From the NCBI RefSeq assembly GCF_030530745.1, contig NZ_JAUMUI010000012.1:1-64000 (forward strand): a DNA stretch of 64,000 nucleotides, in the 5' to 3' direction. A program made the translations under genes and the position numbers. The DNA comes from Neisseria sp. (GTDB taxonomy: Bacteria > Pseudomonadota > Gammaproteobacteria > Burkholderiales > Neisseriaceae). Below, in pieces: positions 55,014 to 62,338 of this stretch. Numbering within the stretch: the first letter of the stretch is position 1; the number at the start of each line of letters is the position of its first letter. A model generated the notes under the pieces. It was given only the letters and a program-made list of their open reading frames with translations, did no database searches and had not been told where the DNA came from.

Positions 55014-55642
55014 CCCGCAATATAAACATCACCGCCGCCGCCCGTTTCGACAGCGATCCGTCGGTTAGCGGCAAAACGCTCAAACAAGCCTTGCAGCAGC
55101 AAACCGGCATCGATGGCCGCCGTTTCAGCCGCTTAAGCCTGCTCGCCGCGCTCGGTGCCTGCAACCTGCGCAGCCGTGCCGCCGTGTGCGAAGACTGTGC
55201 GGTTTATGTGGCTACGCCGTTTTCGTCGCCTTCGCTGTTTGAAAAAATGACCGATAACGTGCTCAACCACCATGCCGCCATGCCGTTCGATTTTATTGCC
55301 AACCTGCATAACGCTCCCGCTTTCCACGCCGCCCAGGCGCTCGGCAGCCGCGGCGCATCGCTGGTGCTGGCGGCAGATAACCGCCCCGAATCATGGACGC
55401 AGATTCTGCGACTTGCCGCCGCCAGCCTGCACGCGGAGCGCCGGATTGCCGTGGGCTGGTGTTACGAACAGCCCAAAGGGCAGGGCGGCTGGGAGGGCAG
55501 CATATGGGTTTTGTTGGAATATGCCCGCGGGCAGGGGCAACAAGGGTTTGCCGACCCGTTAAACATCACGCAAACCCCGGGCGCAAACAGCACATACTGG
55601 CAAGGCGTTGCCGATTGGCTGCAACGGCTTGAGGCCGTCTGA
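54995..55642 (+). CDS. Ketosynthase-like protein without catalytic Cys, DAR block
   Basis: 215 residues resembling the N-terminal half of a thiolase fold. The segment NAPAFHAAQAL occupies the position of the active-site Cys motif, so it should be catalytically inactive and act like a chain-length factor to its overlapping partner. Start may be 54995 or 55001. The end EAV-TGA comes from a DUS. Confidence 0.7.
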   Translation: MAMDTVTRNINITAAARFDSDPSVSGKTLKQALQQQTGIDGRRFSRLSLLAALGACNLRSRAAVCEDCAVYVATPFSSPSLFEKMTDNVLNHHAAMPFDFIANLHNAPAFHAAQALGSRGASLVLAADNRPESWTQILRLAAASLHAERRIAVGWCYEQPKGQGGWEGSIWVLLEYARGQGQQGFADPLNITQTPGANSTYWQGVADWLQRLEAV

Positions 55643-55658
55643 AAACAGGAGGAAGCCC

Positions 55659-58004
55659 ATGCACCTTACCATACGCCGTATTTACACCGCATTGATGGTA
55701 TTACTGCTTGGTTTTGCGGTTTACAGCGTGGCCGCCACGCAATGGCTGCAAACCGACCTCGCCGCCCTGCTGCCGCAGGAAGAGCGGCCGGATGTGTTGT
55801 TGCAGGCGGCGGATAAGGCGGTGGAGGCGCAGTTGAATACGCAGGTGGTGTTGCTCGCGGGCAGCACCGATGCAGAAAAAGCGTTTCAGACGGCCTCGGA
55901 AATCGCCGCTTTATGGCGCAAAAGCCAAGTGTTTGCCGCGGTGGACAGCAGCGTTTCGCCCGATTTGGAAGCGGTGCGCGCCGACGTGCGGCGTTTGGGG
56001 CTGGCGGTGCTGCCGCCCGAGCAGCGGCGGCTGTTGTTTGAAGAGCCGAAACGTTATTTTCAGGAGCGCGCCGAAGCGGCGGTCAACCCGTTTGCCGCCC
56101 CTTCGCCTTTGCCGCTGGAGCAGGATTGGCTGGGTTTCGGCCGTTTCGTCACCGAACGCGCCCAACCGCAGAGCCGTTTGCAGTGGAACGCCGACAACGG
56201 CATGCTGTTCACCGAAGACGATAGCGGCAAAACTTGGGTGTGGTTGCGCGGCAAACTGCCCAAAGCCAACAACCTCGCCAACGGCAGCGATAATCTGTTG
56301 CCGCTGTTGCAGCAAAGCCGCGGGCTGGCCGCGAAAAACGGGGTGGAAACGTTAAGCGCGGGTGGGGCGGTGTTTGCCGCCGCCTCGAAAGCGGCAGCCG
56401 AGCGCGAAAGCCGGCTGATGGGTACGGCCGGTTTGCTGCTTACCTTTGCGCTGTTGTTGTGGGTGTTCCGCAGCGTGCGGGTGTTTTGGCTGGTGCTGCC
56501 GCTGGCGGCGGGTATGCTCGCCGGATTGGCGGCGGCTCTGCTGGTGTTCGGCGAAGTGCATATCCTCACCATCGTAATCGGCACCAGTTTGGTGGGGATG
56601 TTGGTGGATTTTCCGCTGCATTGGCTGGCGCCTTCGGTGTTCGGCACGGTGGCACACCGTTATGCGCGTTCAGACGGCCACGATTGGCAGGCCGAACCTG
56701 CCATGCGCCATGTGCTGCCCACGTTTGCCGTGAGCCTGCTGATAACGGTGGCGGGTTATGCGTTTCTGTGGTTCACGCCCTTGCCGGTGTTGCGGCAGAC
56801 GGCGGTGTTTTCCGGTTTTGCGCTGTTGGGCGCGTTCGGCGCCACCGTGTTGTGGCTGCCGCCGCTGTTTGCGCGCTACCAAGCTAAAAGCGTGCCGTTT
56901 ACCGGCCTGGTGGAACGGCTGTATGCCTTGTCGGCGCGCATGAAAATCCGCCTGCACCGCCGCGGCTGGTGGCTGGTGGGCGGCATACTGCTGGCGGTGG
57001 GGCTGTGGCGCAGCAATTGGCACGACGATATCCGCCAATGGGTGAACATGCCGCCGGCGATGCTGGCCGAAGCGCAGAAAATCGGCGGGCTTTCCGGCAC
57101 CGATTTCGGCAGCCGTTATCTGGTGGTGGAAGCCGGCAGCGAAGATGAATTGTTGCGGAAAAACGCCGAAGTCGGCCGTGCTTTGCAGCCGTTGGCGGCG
57201 CAGCAGAAACTGGCCGGCATCCAGTCGCTTGACCAATGGCTGCTGCCGGCGGCCGAGCAGCAGAAACTGCAAAACCGTCTGCGCGAATTGGCGAAGCTGC
57301 CGGAAAACTGGCAGCCGATGCGCGAAATCGGCGTGCCGCGGCAGACCGTGCGCAATGCTTTGAACCAGGCCGCCGCCGCGCCGCCGCTCACGCTTTCAGA
57401 CGGCCTCAAACCCGCGCTGGCCGAAGCCTGGCGGCCGCTTTACTTGGGTGAGGCCGCCCCCGGCCGTTTCGCCTCGATTATCCGCCTGAACGGCTTAAAC
57501 GACGCGGCGGCGGTTCAGGCGGGCATCAAAGGCTTGGCGGGCGTGCACTGGGCAGACAAGCGCAGCCATCTGAACGAATTGTTCCGCCACACCCGCAATC
57601 AGGCGGCTTGGCTGAAACTGGCTTCTTATGCCTTGGCCCTGCTACTGTTGTGGCGAATGTTCGGCATCAGGCGCGGTATCACGGTGCTGGCGGTGCCGCT
57701 GGCCGCCGCCGTGGGCACGGTGGCGGTGCTGGGCTGGGCGGGCATTCCCGTCAGCCTGTTCGCCATGTTCGGCCTGCTGCTGGTTTCCGCCATCGGCGTC
57801 GATTACGCCGTGTATGCCGTTGCCGCCAAACACAGCGCCCCCGCCCGTTTGGGCGGCATGCTGCTGGCGGCGCTCACCACCGGTATTTCGTTTGTATTGC
57901 TGGGCATGAGCAGCACGCCCGCCGTGGCGGCGTTCGGCATCACCGTGGCGGTGGGCACGGTGTTGAACCTGTGGCTGGCGGGTTGGCTGTTGGAGGAGAA
58001 ATAA
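55659..58004 (+). CDS. MMPL/RND-type exporter, APE locus
   Basis: 781 residues with two sets of about six helices and two large periplasmic loops, the RND/MMPL plan. Loop 1 follows the first helix (MHLTIRRIYTALMVLLLGFA), and the C-terminal half includes FGLLLVSAIGVDYAVYAVAA, typical for the fourth helix region. Such proteins are expected to flip or export APE lipids. The AGGAGGAAG leader before 55659 is very strong. Confidence 0.9.
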   Translation: MHLTIRRIYTALMVLLLGFAVYSVAATQWLQTDLAALLPQEERPDVLLQAADKAVEAQLNTQVVLLAGSTDAEKAFQTASEIAALWRKSQVFAAVDSSVSPDLEAVRADVRRLGLAVLPPEQRRLLFEEPKRYFQERAEAAVNPFAAPSPLPLEQDWLGFGRFVTERAQPQSRLQWNADNGMLFTEDDSGKTWVWLRGKLPKANNLANGSDNLLPLLQQSRGLAAKNGVETLSAGGAVFAAASKAAAERESRLMGTAGLLLTFALLLWVFRSVRVFWLVLPLAAGMLAGLAAALLVFGEVHILTIVIGTSLVGMLVDFPLHWLAPSVFGTVAHRYARSDGHDWQAEPAMRHVLPTFAVSLLITVAGYAFLWFTPLPVLRQTAVFSGFALLGAFGATVLWLPPLFARYQAKSVPFTGLVERLYALSARMKIRLHRRGWWLVGGILLAVGLWRSNWHDDIRQWVNMPPAMLAEAQKIGGLSGTDFGSRYLVVEAGSEDELLRKNAEVGRALQPLAAQQKLAGIQSLDQWLLPAAEQQKLQNRLRELAKLPENWQPMREIGVPRQTVRNALNQAAAAPPLTLSDGLKPALAEAWRPLYLGEAAPGRFASIIRLNGLNDAAAVQAGIKGLAGVHWADKRSHLNELFRHTRNQAAWLKLASYALALLLLWRMFGIRRGITVLAVPLAAAVGTVAVLGWAGIPVSLFAMFGLLLVSAIGVDYAVYAVAAKHSAPARLGGMLLAALTTGISFVLLGMSSTPAVAAFGITVAVGTVLNLWLAGWLLEEK

Positions 58005-58010
58005 CGAAAA

Positions 58011-58034
58011 GCCCCGCAGATTGCTCGGCGGGGC
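58011..58034 (+). terminator. GC-rich hairpin after the MMPL gene
   Basis: gccccgc and gcggggc flank a 10-nt loop, without a long T-run. It lies 7 bp after the stop. Confidence 0.4.
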
Positions 58035-58108
58035 GGTAAGCTCGCGTTTGAAAGGGTATAACACTGTTTCCAGTCCATCGATCCAATCAAACTAACGGAG
58101 ATTATTTT

Positions 58109-58201
58109 ATGTGGCTGGCCATACTTTGTCAACGATTGATGAAGTGTTTACAAAATATCAGGAAAATTTGGCTTGATCATTTTAAAATGATAATGGAATA
58201 G
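58109..58201 (+). other. Short possible gene remnant before the Abi-like gene
   Basis: An ATG with a cggag leader opens a 30-codon frame; a GTG at 58111 in another frame would read AGHTLSTIDEVFTKYQENLA and then stop. Both are short, and one may be what is left of a gene brought in with the Abi-like gene. The region is AT-rich. Not supported as a functional gene. Confidence 0.25.
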
Positions 58202-58234
58202 ATAATTAATATTCAGGCCTATAAAGAGGAACAC

Positions 58235-58906
58235 ATGGAATTACAATCAGAAATACGGCAAGCTTTATCTGATGAACGGTTTGGTAGATATTTAACTGCG
58301 TGTAGTAATAATGTCGAGAAAGCATGTACGCTTTATCTTTGGAATATGCAAGTCAGTAGCGCATTTTTTCCGTGGTTGAGTGTGGCGGAAGTGGTGTTGC
58401 GGAATAGAATACATTTATCTTTAAGTCAAGTACATGGATCTGAATGGCCGTGGAGTATGGGTTTTGAGCGGACATTACCACAGCGAAGACAAGGTTTTAA
58501 TCCAGTTGAAGAGTTGCAGCACAGTAGAAGAGGATACGATACAGACCAAACTGGGAAAGTCATTGCCGATTTAAAGTTCGCTTTTTGGCAGCAAATGTTG
58601 AAGGCAAATCAGGAACGGCCTTTATGGAACGGATATCTATTTACTGCTTTTCCCAATTTGGATCGTACTTTAAGTGTTAGAGACAATCGTGAGACTGTAT
58701 ATCAGCGTGTCGATAAAATTAGAGAGTTGAGAAACCGTATTGCACATCACGAACCTATATTCAATCGTGATTTGAAGGATGATTATCAAAATATTATTAA
58801 ACTGATTGGTATATGTCATTCACAGGAGTTTATTGATTGGCTTAAACAGGGTCAACAGGTGGGTCGGCAACCATTGTTAGAATTTTTCTTAAGCAATAAA
58901 CCATAA
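58235..58906 (+). CDS. Abi family protein with HEPN-like motif
   Basis: 223 residues in the Abi-like family: LYLWNMQVSSAFFPWLSVAE near residue 33, EVVLRNRIH and the HEPN-type RNxxxH in LRNRIAHHEPIF near residue 168. HEPN proteins often are RNases in phage defence or toxin-antitoxin systems. Base composition is distinctly more AT-rich than the pigment genes on both sides, a sign of recent acquisition. No antitoxin was recognised. Confidence 0.8.
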   Translation: MELQSEIRQALSDERFGRYLTACSNNVEKACTLYLWNMQVSSAFFPWLSVAEVVLRNRIHLSLSQVHGSEWPWSMGFERTLPQRRQGFNPVEELQHSRRGYDTDQTGKVIADLKFAFWQQMLKANQERPLWNGYLFTAFPNLDRTLSVRDNRETVYQRVDKIRELRNRIAHHEPIFNRDLKDDYQNIIKLIGICHSQEFIDWLKQGQQVGRQPLLEFFLSNKP

Positions 58907-58920
58907 TTGAAAGAAATATC

Positions 58921-60165
58921 ATGTCATTATCTCATCAATTCGATATCGCCGTGATCGGCGCAGGCCCTTCCGGCTCGGTGGCGGCGGCCTTACTCAACAA
59001 AAAAGGCTTCAAGGTGTGCGTGCTCGAGAAGCAGCATTTTCCGCGCTTCGTGATTGGCGAGAGCCTGTTGCCGCACTGTATGGAAATGCTTGAAGAAGCG
59101 GGTTTTTTAGAAGCGGTAGAAGCCGAGCCTTCGTTTCAGTTTAAAAACGGTGCGGCATTCACCTGGGGCAGCCGCTACACTTATTTCGATTTCACCGATA
59201 AGTTTTCAGACGGCCCGGGCACTACGTTTCAGGTACGCCGCGCGTTGTTTGACAAAATTTTGATTGACGAAGCGGCCAAACAGGGTGTGGAAGTGCGTTT
59301 CGGCCACGGCGTAACCGCGTTTGACGACAGCGGCGAGGAGGCGGTGTTGAGCGTGGAAACCGACGGCGGCGAAACCTACCGCCTCAACGCCCGTTTCGTG
59401 CTCGATGCCAGCGGCTACGGCCGCGTGCTGCCTCGCTTGTTGGACTTGGAAACCCCTTCCGACCTGCCGCCGCGCACCGCCCACTTCACCCACATCGAAG
59501 ACAACATCACCAATCCGAAATTCGACCGCAACAAAATCCTGATCACCACCCACCCGCAGCACCGCGACGTGTGGCTGTGGACGATTCCGTTCGGCGACAA
59601 CCGCTGCTCCATCGGCGTGGTCGGCACGCCCGACAAACTGGCCGGCGATTCGGAAACCGTGCTGAAAAAATTCGCGCTCGAATGCCCGATGCTGGCTGAA
59701 GTGCTGGAAAACGCGGTGTGGGAAAACGAATTTCCGTTCCGCAGCATACAAGGCTATTCGGCCAATGTGAAATCTTTATACGGCAAGCGTTTCGCGCTCT
59801 TGGGCAACGCTTCCGAGTTTCTTGATCCGGTGTTTTCGTCGGGCGTAACCATCGCCATGCACTCGGCCAAACTGGCGGCCGACCTGCTGGCCAAACAGCT
59901 GAACGGCGGCGGAGCCGACTGGCAGCGCGAGTTTGCCGAACCGCTGATGCAGGGCGTGGATACGTTCCGCACTTATGTAACGGGCTGGTATGATACCCGC
60001 TTCCAAGACGCCATTTACGCGCCCGACCGCAGCGCCGACATCAGCCGCATGATTTCGTCGATTCTGGCGGGCTATGCGTGGGATACGGCCAACCCGTTCG
60101 TGGAAAAACACGCCCGCCGCTTAGACGCGCTTGCCGCGATGGTGGGCAGGCAGGCGCTGGTTTGA
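58921..60165 (+). CDS. Flavin-dependent halogenase-like oxidoreductase, APE locus
   Basis: 414 residues. The FAD-binding GAGPSGSVAAALLNKKGF is at residue 12, followed by PRFVIGESLLPHC, which is common to halogenases. The WxWxIP motif characteristic of flavin-dependent halogenases is present as VWLWTIPFGDN near residue 220. It may chlorinate or brominate the aryl ring, as in xanthomonadins, or act as a related monooxygenase. Whether a catalytic Lys equivalent exists is uncertain; FKNGAAF near residue 75 has a candidate. Confidence 0.8.
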   Translation: MSLSHQFDIAVIGAGPSGSVAAALLNKKGFKVCVLEKQHFPRFVIGESLLPHCMEMLEEAGFLEAVEAEPSFQFKNGAAFTWGSRYTYFDFTDKFSDGPGTTFQVRRALFDKILIDEAAKQGVEVRFGHGVTAFDDSGEEAVLSVETDGGETYRLNARFVLDASGYGRVLPRLLDLETPSDLPPRTAHFTHIEDNITNPKFDRNKILITTHPQHRDVWLWTIPFGDNRCSIGVVGTPDKLAGDSETVLKKFALECPMLAEVLENAVWENEFPFRSIQGYSANVKSLYGKRFALLGNASEFLDPVFSSGVTIAMHSAKLAADLLAKQLNGGGADWQREFAEPLMQGVDTFRTYVTGWYDTRFQDAIYAPDRSADISRMISSILAGYAWDTANPFVEKHARRLDALAAMVGRQALV

Positions 60166-60230
60166 TGCGTTTTGTTTAACCGGCCTGCGGCCTGAAAACC
60201 GTTTCAGGCCGTCTGAAAGAGGAGTTGTAT

Positions 60231-60812
60231 ATGAACAAACACCTGATTGCCTTAACCGCCGCATTCGTGCTCGCCGCGTGCAGCAGCGGCGTGCCCAAAC
60301 CGCAAACGCTGCCGCAGTTTCAAAGCGGCGGCGGCTGGTTCCAGCTCGAGCAGCGCGATGCCGCAGGCAATGTTGTTCAAAGCAGCCTGCTGGCGGTAGA
60401 GCAGGGGGCAGACGGCGTGCGCTTCGTGCAAACCGATCCGCTGGGCGCGCCGCTGTCGCGGCAGGTGTTAAGCAAAAAAGGCTGGCGCAACGACGGCTTC
60501 GTGATGCCCAACGCCTCCGCCCGCCGCCTGTTTGCCGCCATGCTGCCGCTGTTTGCCGCCGACGGTGCTGCGGTTTACCCGGGCTTGCAGCGCAGTCGTG
60601 CCGAAAACGGCGAATGTTTCAGCCAAAAGGGCCGCACATTGTGGTGTAGCGCACAAACCGGCAACCGCTGGCTGGTAACGTTCCCCGACCAAACGAAATG
60701 GTCGGTGGTGCCGATTCGGGACGATAGTGAATCCAATTACTTCGGTACAAGGCAGCAAGCCGAAGACAGTACAGATAGTACGGCAAGGCGCAGCAACGCC
60801 GTAACGGAGTAA
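60231..60812 (+). CDS. DUF3261-like lipoprotein, APE locus, with Correia-encoded C-terminus
   Basis: 193 residues with signal peptide and lipobox VLAACS (Cys near residue 17). DUF3261-type proteins occur in APE loci and may act at the outer membrane with LolA-like and MMPL components. The ATG at 60231 has a GAGGAG leader. From about 60724 the frame enters a Correia-type repeat, so the last 29 or so residues (starting DSESNYFGTRQQ) are encoded by the repeat rather than by the ancestral gene. Confidence 0.8.
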   Translation: MNKHLIALTAAFVLAACSSGVPKPQTLPQFQSGGGWFQLEQRDAAGNVVQSSLLAVEQGADGVRFVQTDPLGAPLSRQVLSKKGWRNDGFVMPNASARRLFAAMLPLFAADGAAVYPGLQRSRAENGECFSQKGRTLWCSAQTGNRWLVTFPDQTKWSVVPIRDDSESNYFGTRQQAEDSTDSTARRSNAVTE

Positions 60813-60826
60813 GTGGATTCACTATA
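60724..60826. repeat. Complete Correia-type repeat element
   Basis: 103 bp with perfect 12-bp inverted ends atagtgaatcca / tggattcactat and an internal core acagtacagatagtacggc followed by aaggcgcagcaacgccgta, which matches the Correia core as I recall it. It overlaps the end of the DUF3261 gene and ends 71 bp before the ketosynthase start. Confidence 0.85.
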
Positions 60827-60896
60827 ACCCGCCGTTTGTATGGCGGCTGTTATGCGCCGCACCGTGCCGGACGATTATCTGAACAATCAAATATAT

Positions 60897-62102
60897 ATGA
60901 ATACACCCGTTTATCTCTCACCTCCTGCCGTTACCAGCGCATTGGGCGACGGCTTGGCCGCGCATATCGACGCCCTGTTGAACCCCGCCGCCGGTTCGCC
61001 GTTAACGTTTTCCGACCGGTGGGTCAACGGCAAAACCTACGCTTTCGGAGCAGTTAAACACGGGCTGCGGCCGTTTCCGCAAGATTTGCCCGCCTTGTTT
61101 TGCAGCCGCAACAACCAGTTGCTTTGGCACGCGCTGGCGCAAATCGAACCGCAAATCGAGGCAGCCAAAGCACGTTTCGGTGCGGGGCGGGTAGCCGTTG
61201 TGTTGGGCACTTCAACCAGCGGCGTAGATGAAAACATCGAAATGTTCCGGCAGGTGTCGCAGGGTGCGGCGTGGCAGGAAGTAACGTTCAAGCAGGCGCA
61301 GCAACGAATGGATGCGCCTGCGGAATTCGTGGCCGAAGTGTACGGCCTGAAAAACCTGAATTATGTGGTTTCCACAGCCTGCACATCGGGGGTGCGTGCC
61401 CTGATCAGCGCCGCCCGCCTGCTGCGCGCGGGTTTGTGCGATGCCGTGGTGTGCGGCGGGGCGGATACGCTGTCACCGTTAACCATCAACGGCTTCGCTT
61501 CGCTGGAAGTGCTCTCGGACGGGCTGGCCAATCCGTTTTCGGCCAACCGCGACGGTATCAATATCGGCGAAGCCGCCGCCGTATTCGTGATGACGCGCGA
61601 AGCAGGTTTTTCTAACGGCCTGCCGCTGCTCGGTTACGGCGCCAGCAGCGATGCCTATCATATGTCGTCGCCCCGTCCCGACGGTTTGGGCGCGGTGCAG
61701 GCGTTTCAGACGGCCTTAACCCATGCCGGCGTGCGTGCGGCCGACATCGGTTGGATCAACCTGCACGGCACCGGCACGCAGCATAACGACAGCATGGAAA
61801 GCATCGCCGTGAACGAAGTGTTCGGCAGCACCACGCCTTGCACCTCCACCAAACCGCTTACCGGCCACACCCTAGGCGCCGCCGGCGCGATTGAGGCCGC
61901 CTTTCTCTGGGGCATGGTCAGCCGCGAATACAACCCAGAGGGCAGGCTGCCGCCGCAATTGTGGGACGGCACGGCCGACGAAGCCCTGCCGCGCATCGGC
62001 TTAACCGGCCGCGAAAGCCGCTGGCCGCACGGCCGCCGCATAGGCGCCAGCTCGTCGTTTGCTTTCGGCGGCAGCAATGCAGTGCTGGTTATCGGCGAAT
62101 AA
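60897..62102 (+). CDS. Beta-ketoacyl-ACP synthase (ApeO-like), APE locus
   Basis: 401 residues with the Cys-His-His triad in VSTACTSGVRAL near residue 161, NLHGTGTQHND near 290 and PLTGHTLGAAGA near 323. In APE loci this synthase follows the DUF3261 gene and should pair with the chain-length factor (39012-39788). The ATG at 60897 (MNTPVYLSPPAV) is chosen; an upstream ATG at 60840 would give 19 extra residues, mostly of sequence next to the Correia repeat. A palindromic DUS terminator follows. Confidence 0.88.
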   Translation: MNTPVYLSPPAVTSALGDGLAAHIDALLNPAAGSPLTFSDRWVNGKTYAFGAVKHGLRPFPQDLPALFCSRNNQLLWHALAQIEPQIEAAKARFGAGRVAVVLGTSTSGVDENIEMFRQVSQGAAWQEVTFKQAQQRMDAPAEFVAEVYGLKNLNYVVSTACTSGVRALISAARLLRAGLCDAVVCGGADTLSPLTINGFASLEVLSDGLANPFSANRDGINIGEAAAVFVMTREAGFSNGLPLLGYGASSDAYHMSSPRPDGLGAVQAFQTALTHAGVRAADIGWINLHGTGTQHNDSMESIAVNEVFGSTTPCTSTKPLTGHTLGAAGAIEAAFLWGMVSREYNPEGRLPPQLWDGTADEALPRIGLTGRESRWPHGRRIGASSSFAFGGSNAVLVIGE

Positions 62103-62121
62103 TGCCAGAAGGCAGCCATAT

Positions 62122-62160
62122 CAAGCAGGCCGTCTGAAACGTTTCAGACGGCCTGCTTGT
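62122..62160. terminator. Palindromic inverted DUS terminator
   Basis: aagcaggccgtctgaaac and gtttcagacggcctgctt form an 18-bp perfect palindrome, followed by T-rich sequence. It closes the APE/DAR locus on the right. Confidence 0.85.
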
Positions 62161-62338
62161 TTTATCTGCCCCGGCAATTTTCCGTATTCAAGCCGTTTTA
62201 ATTCCTGTTTTAAAATTCCAACAGCCTGTCTACCGAATAAACCGTTTGTCATAATAAAATGATTTTGTCATTAACTTTGGTGTAAAGTCATACGGAAAAT
62301 TCTAACTGCCCGTTTTTAAATCCACCAGGTGATTTCTT
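62161..62338 (+). promoter_or_regulatory. Upstream region of the TpsA-type gene
   Basis: An AT-rich leader. Direct repeats tttgtcat at 62245-62252 and 62264-62271, 19 bp apart, stand in the likely promoter region and could bind a regulator or form part of a promoter. A weak ggtgattt leader precedes the ATG at 62339. Confidence 0.4.
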
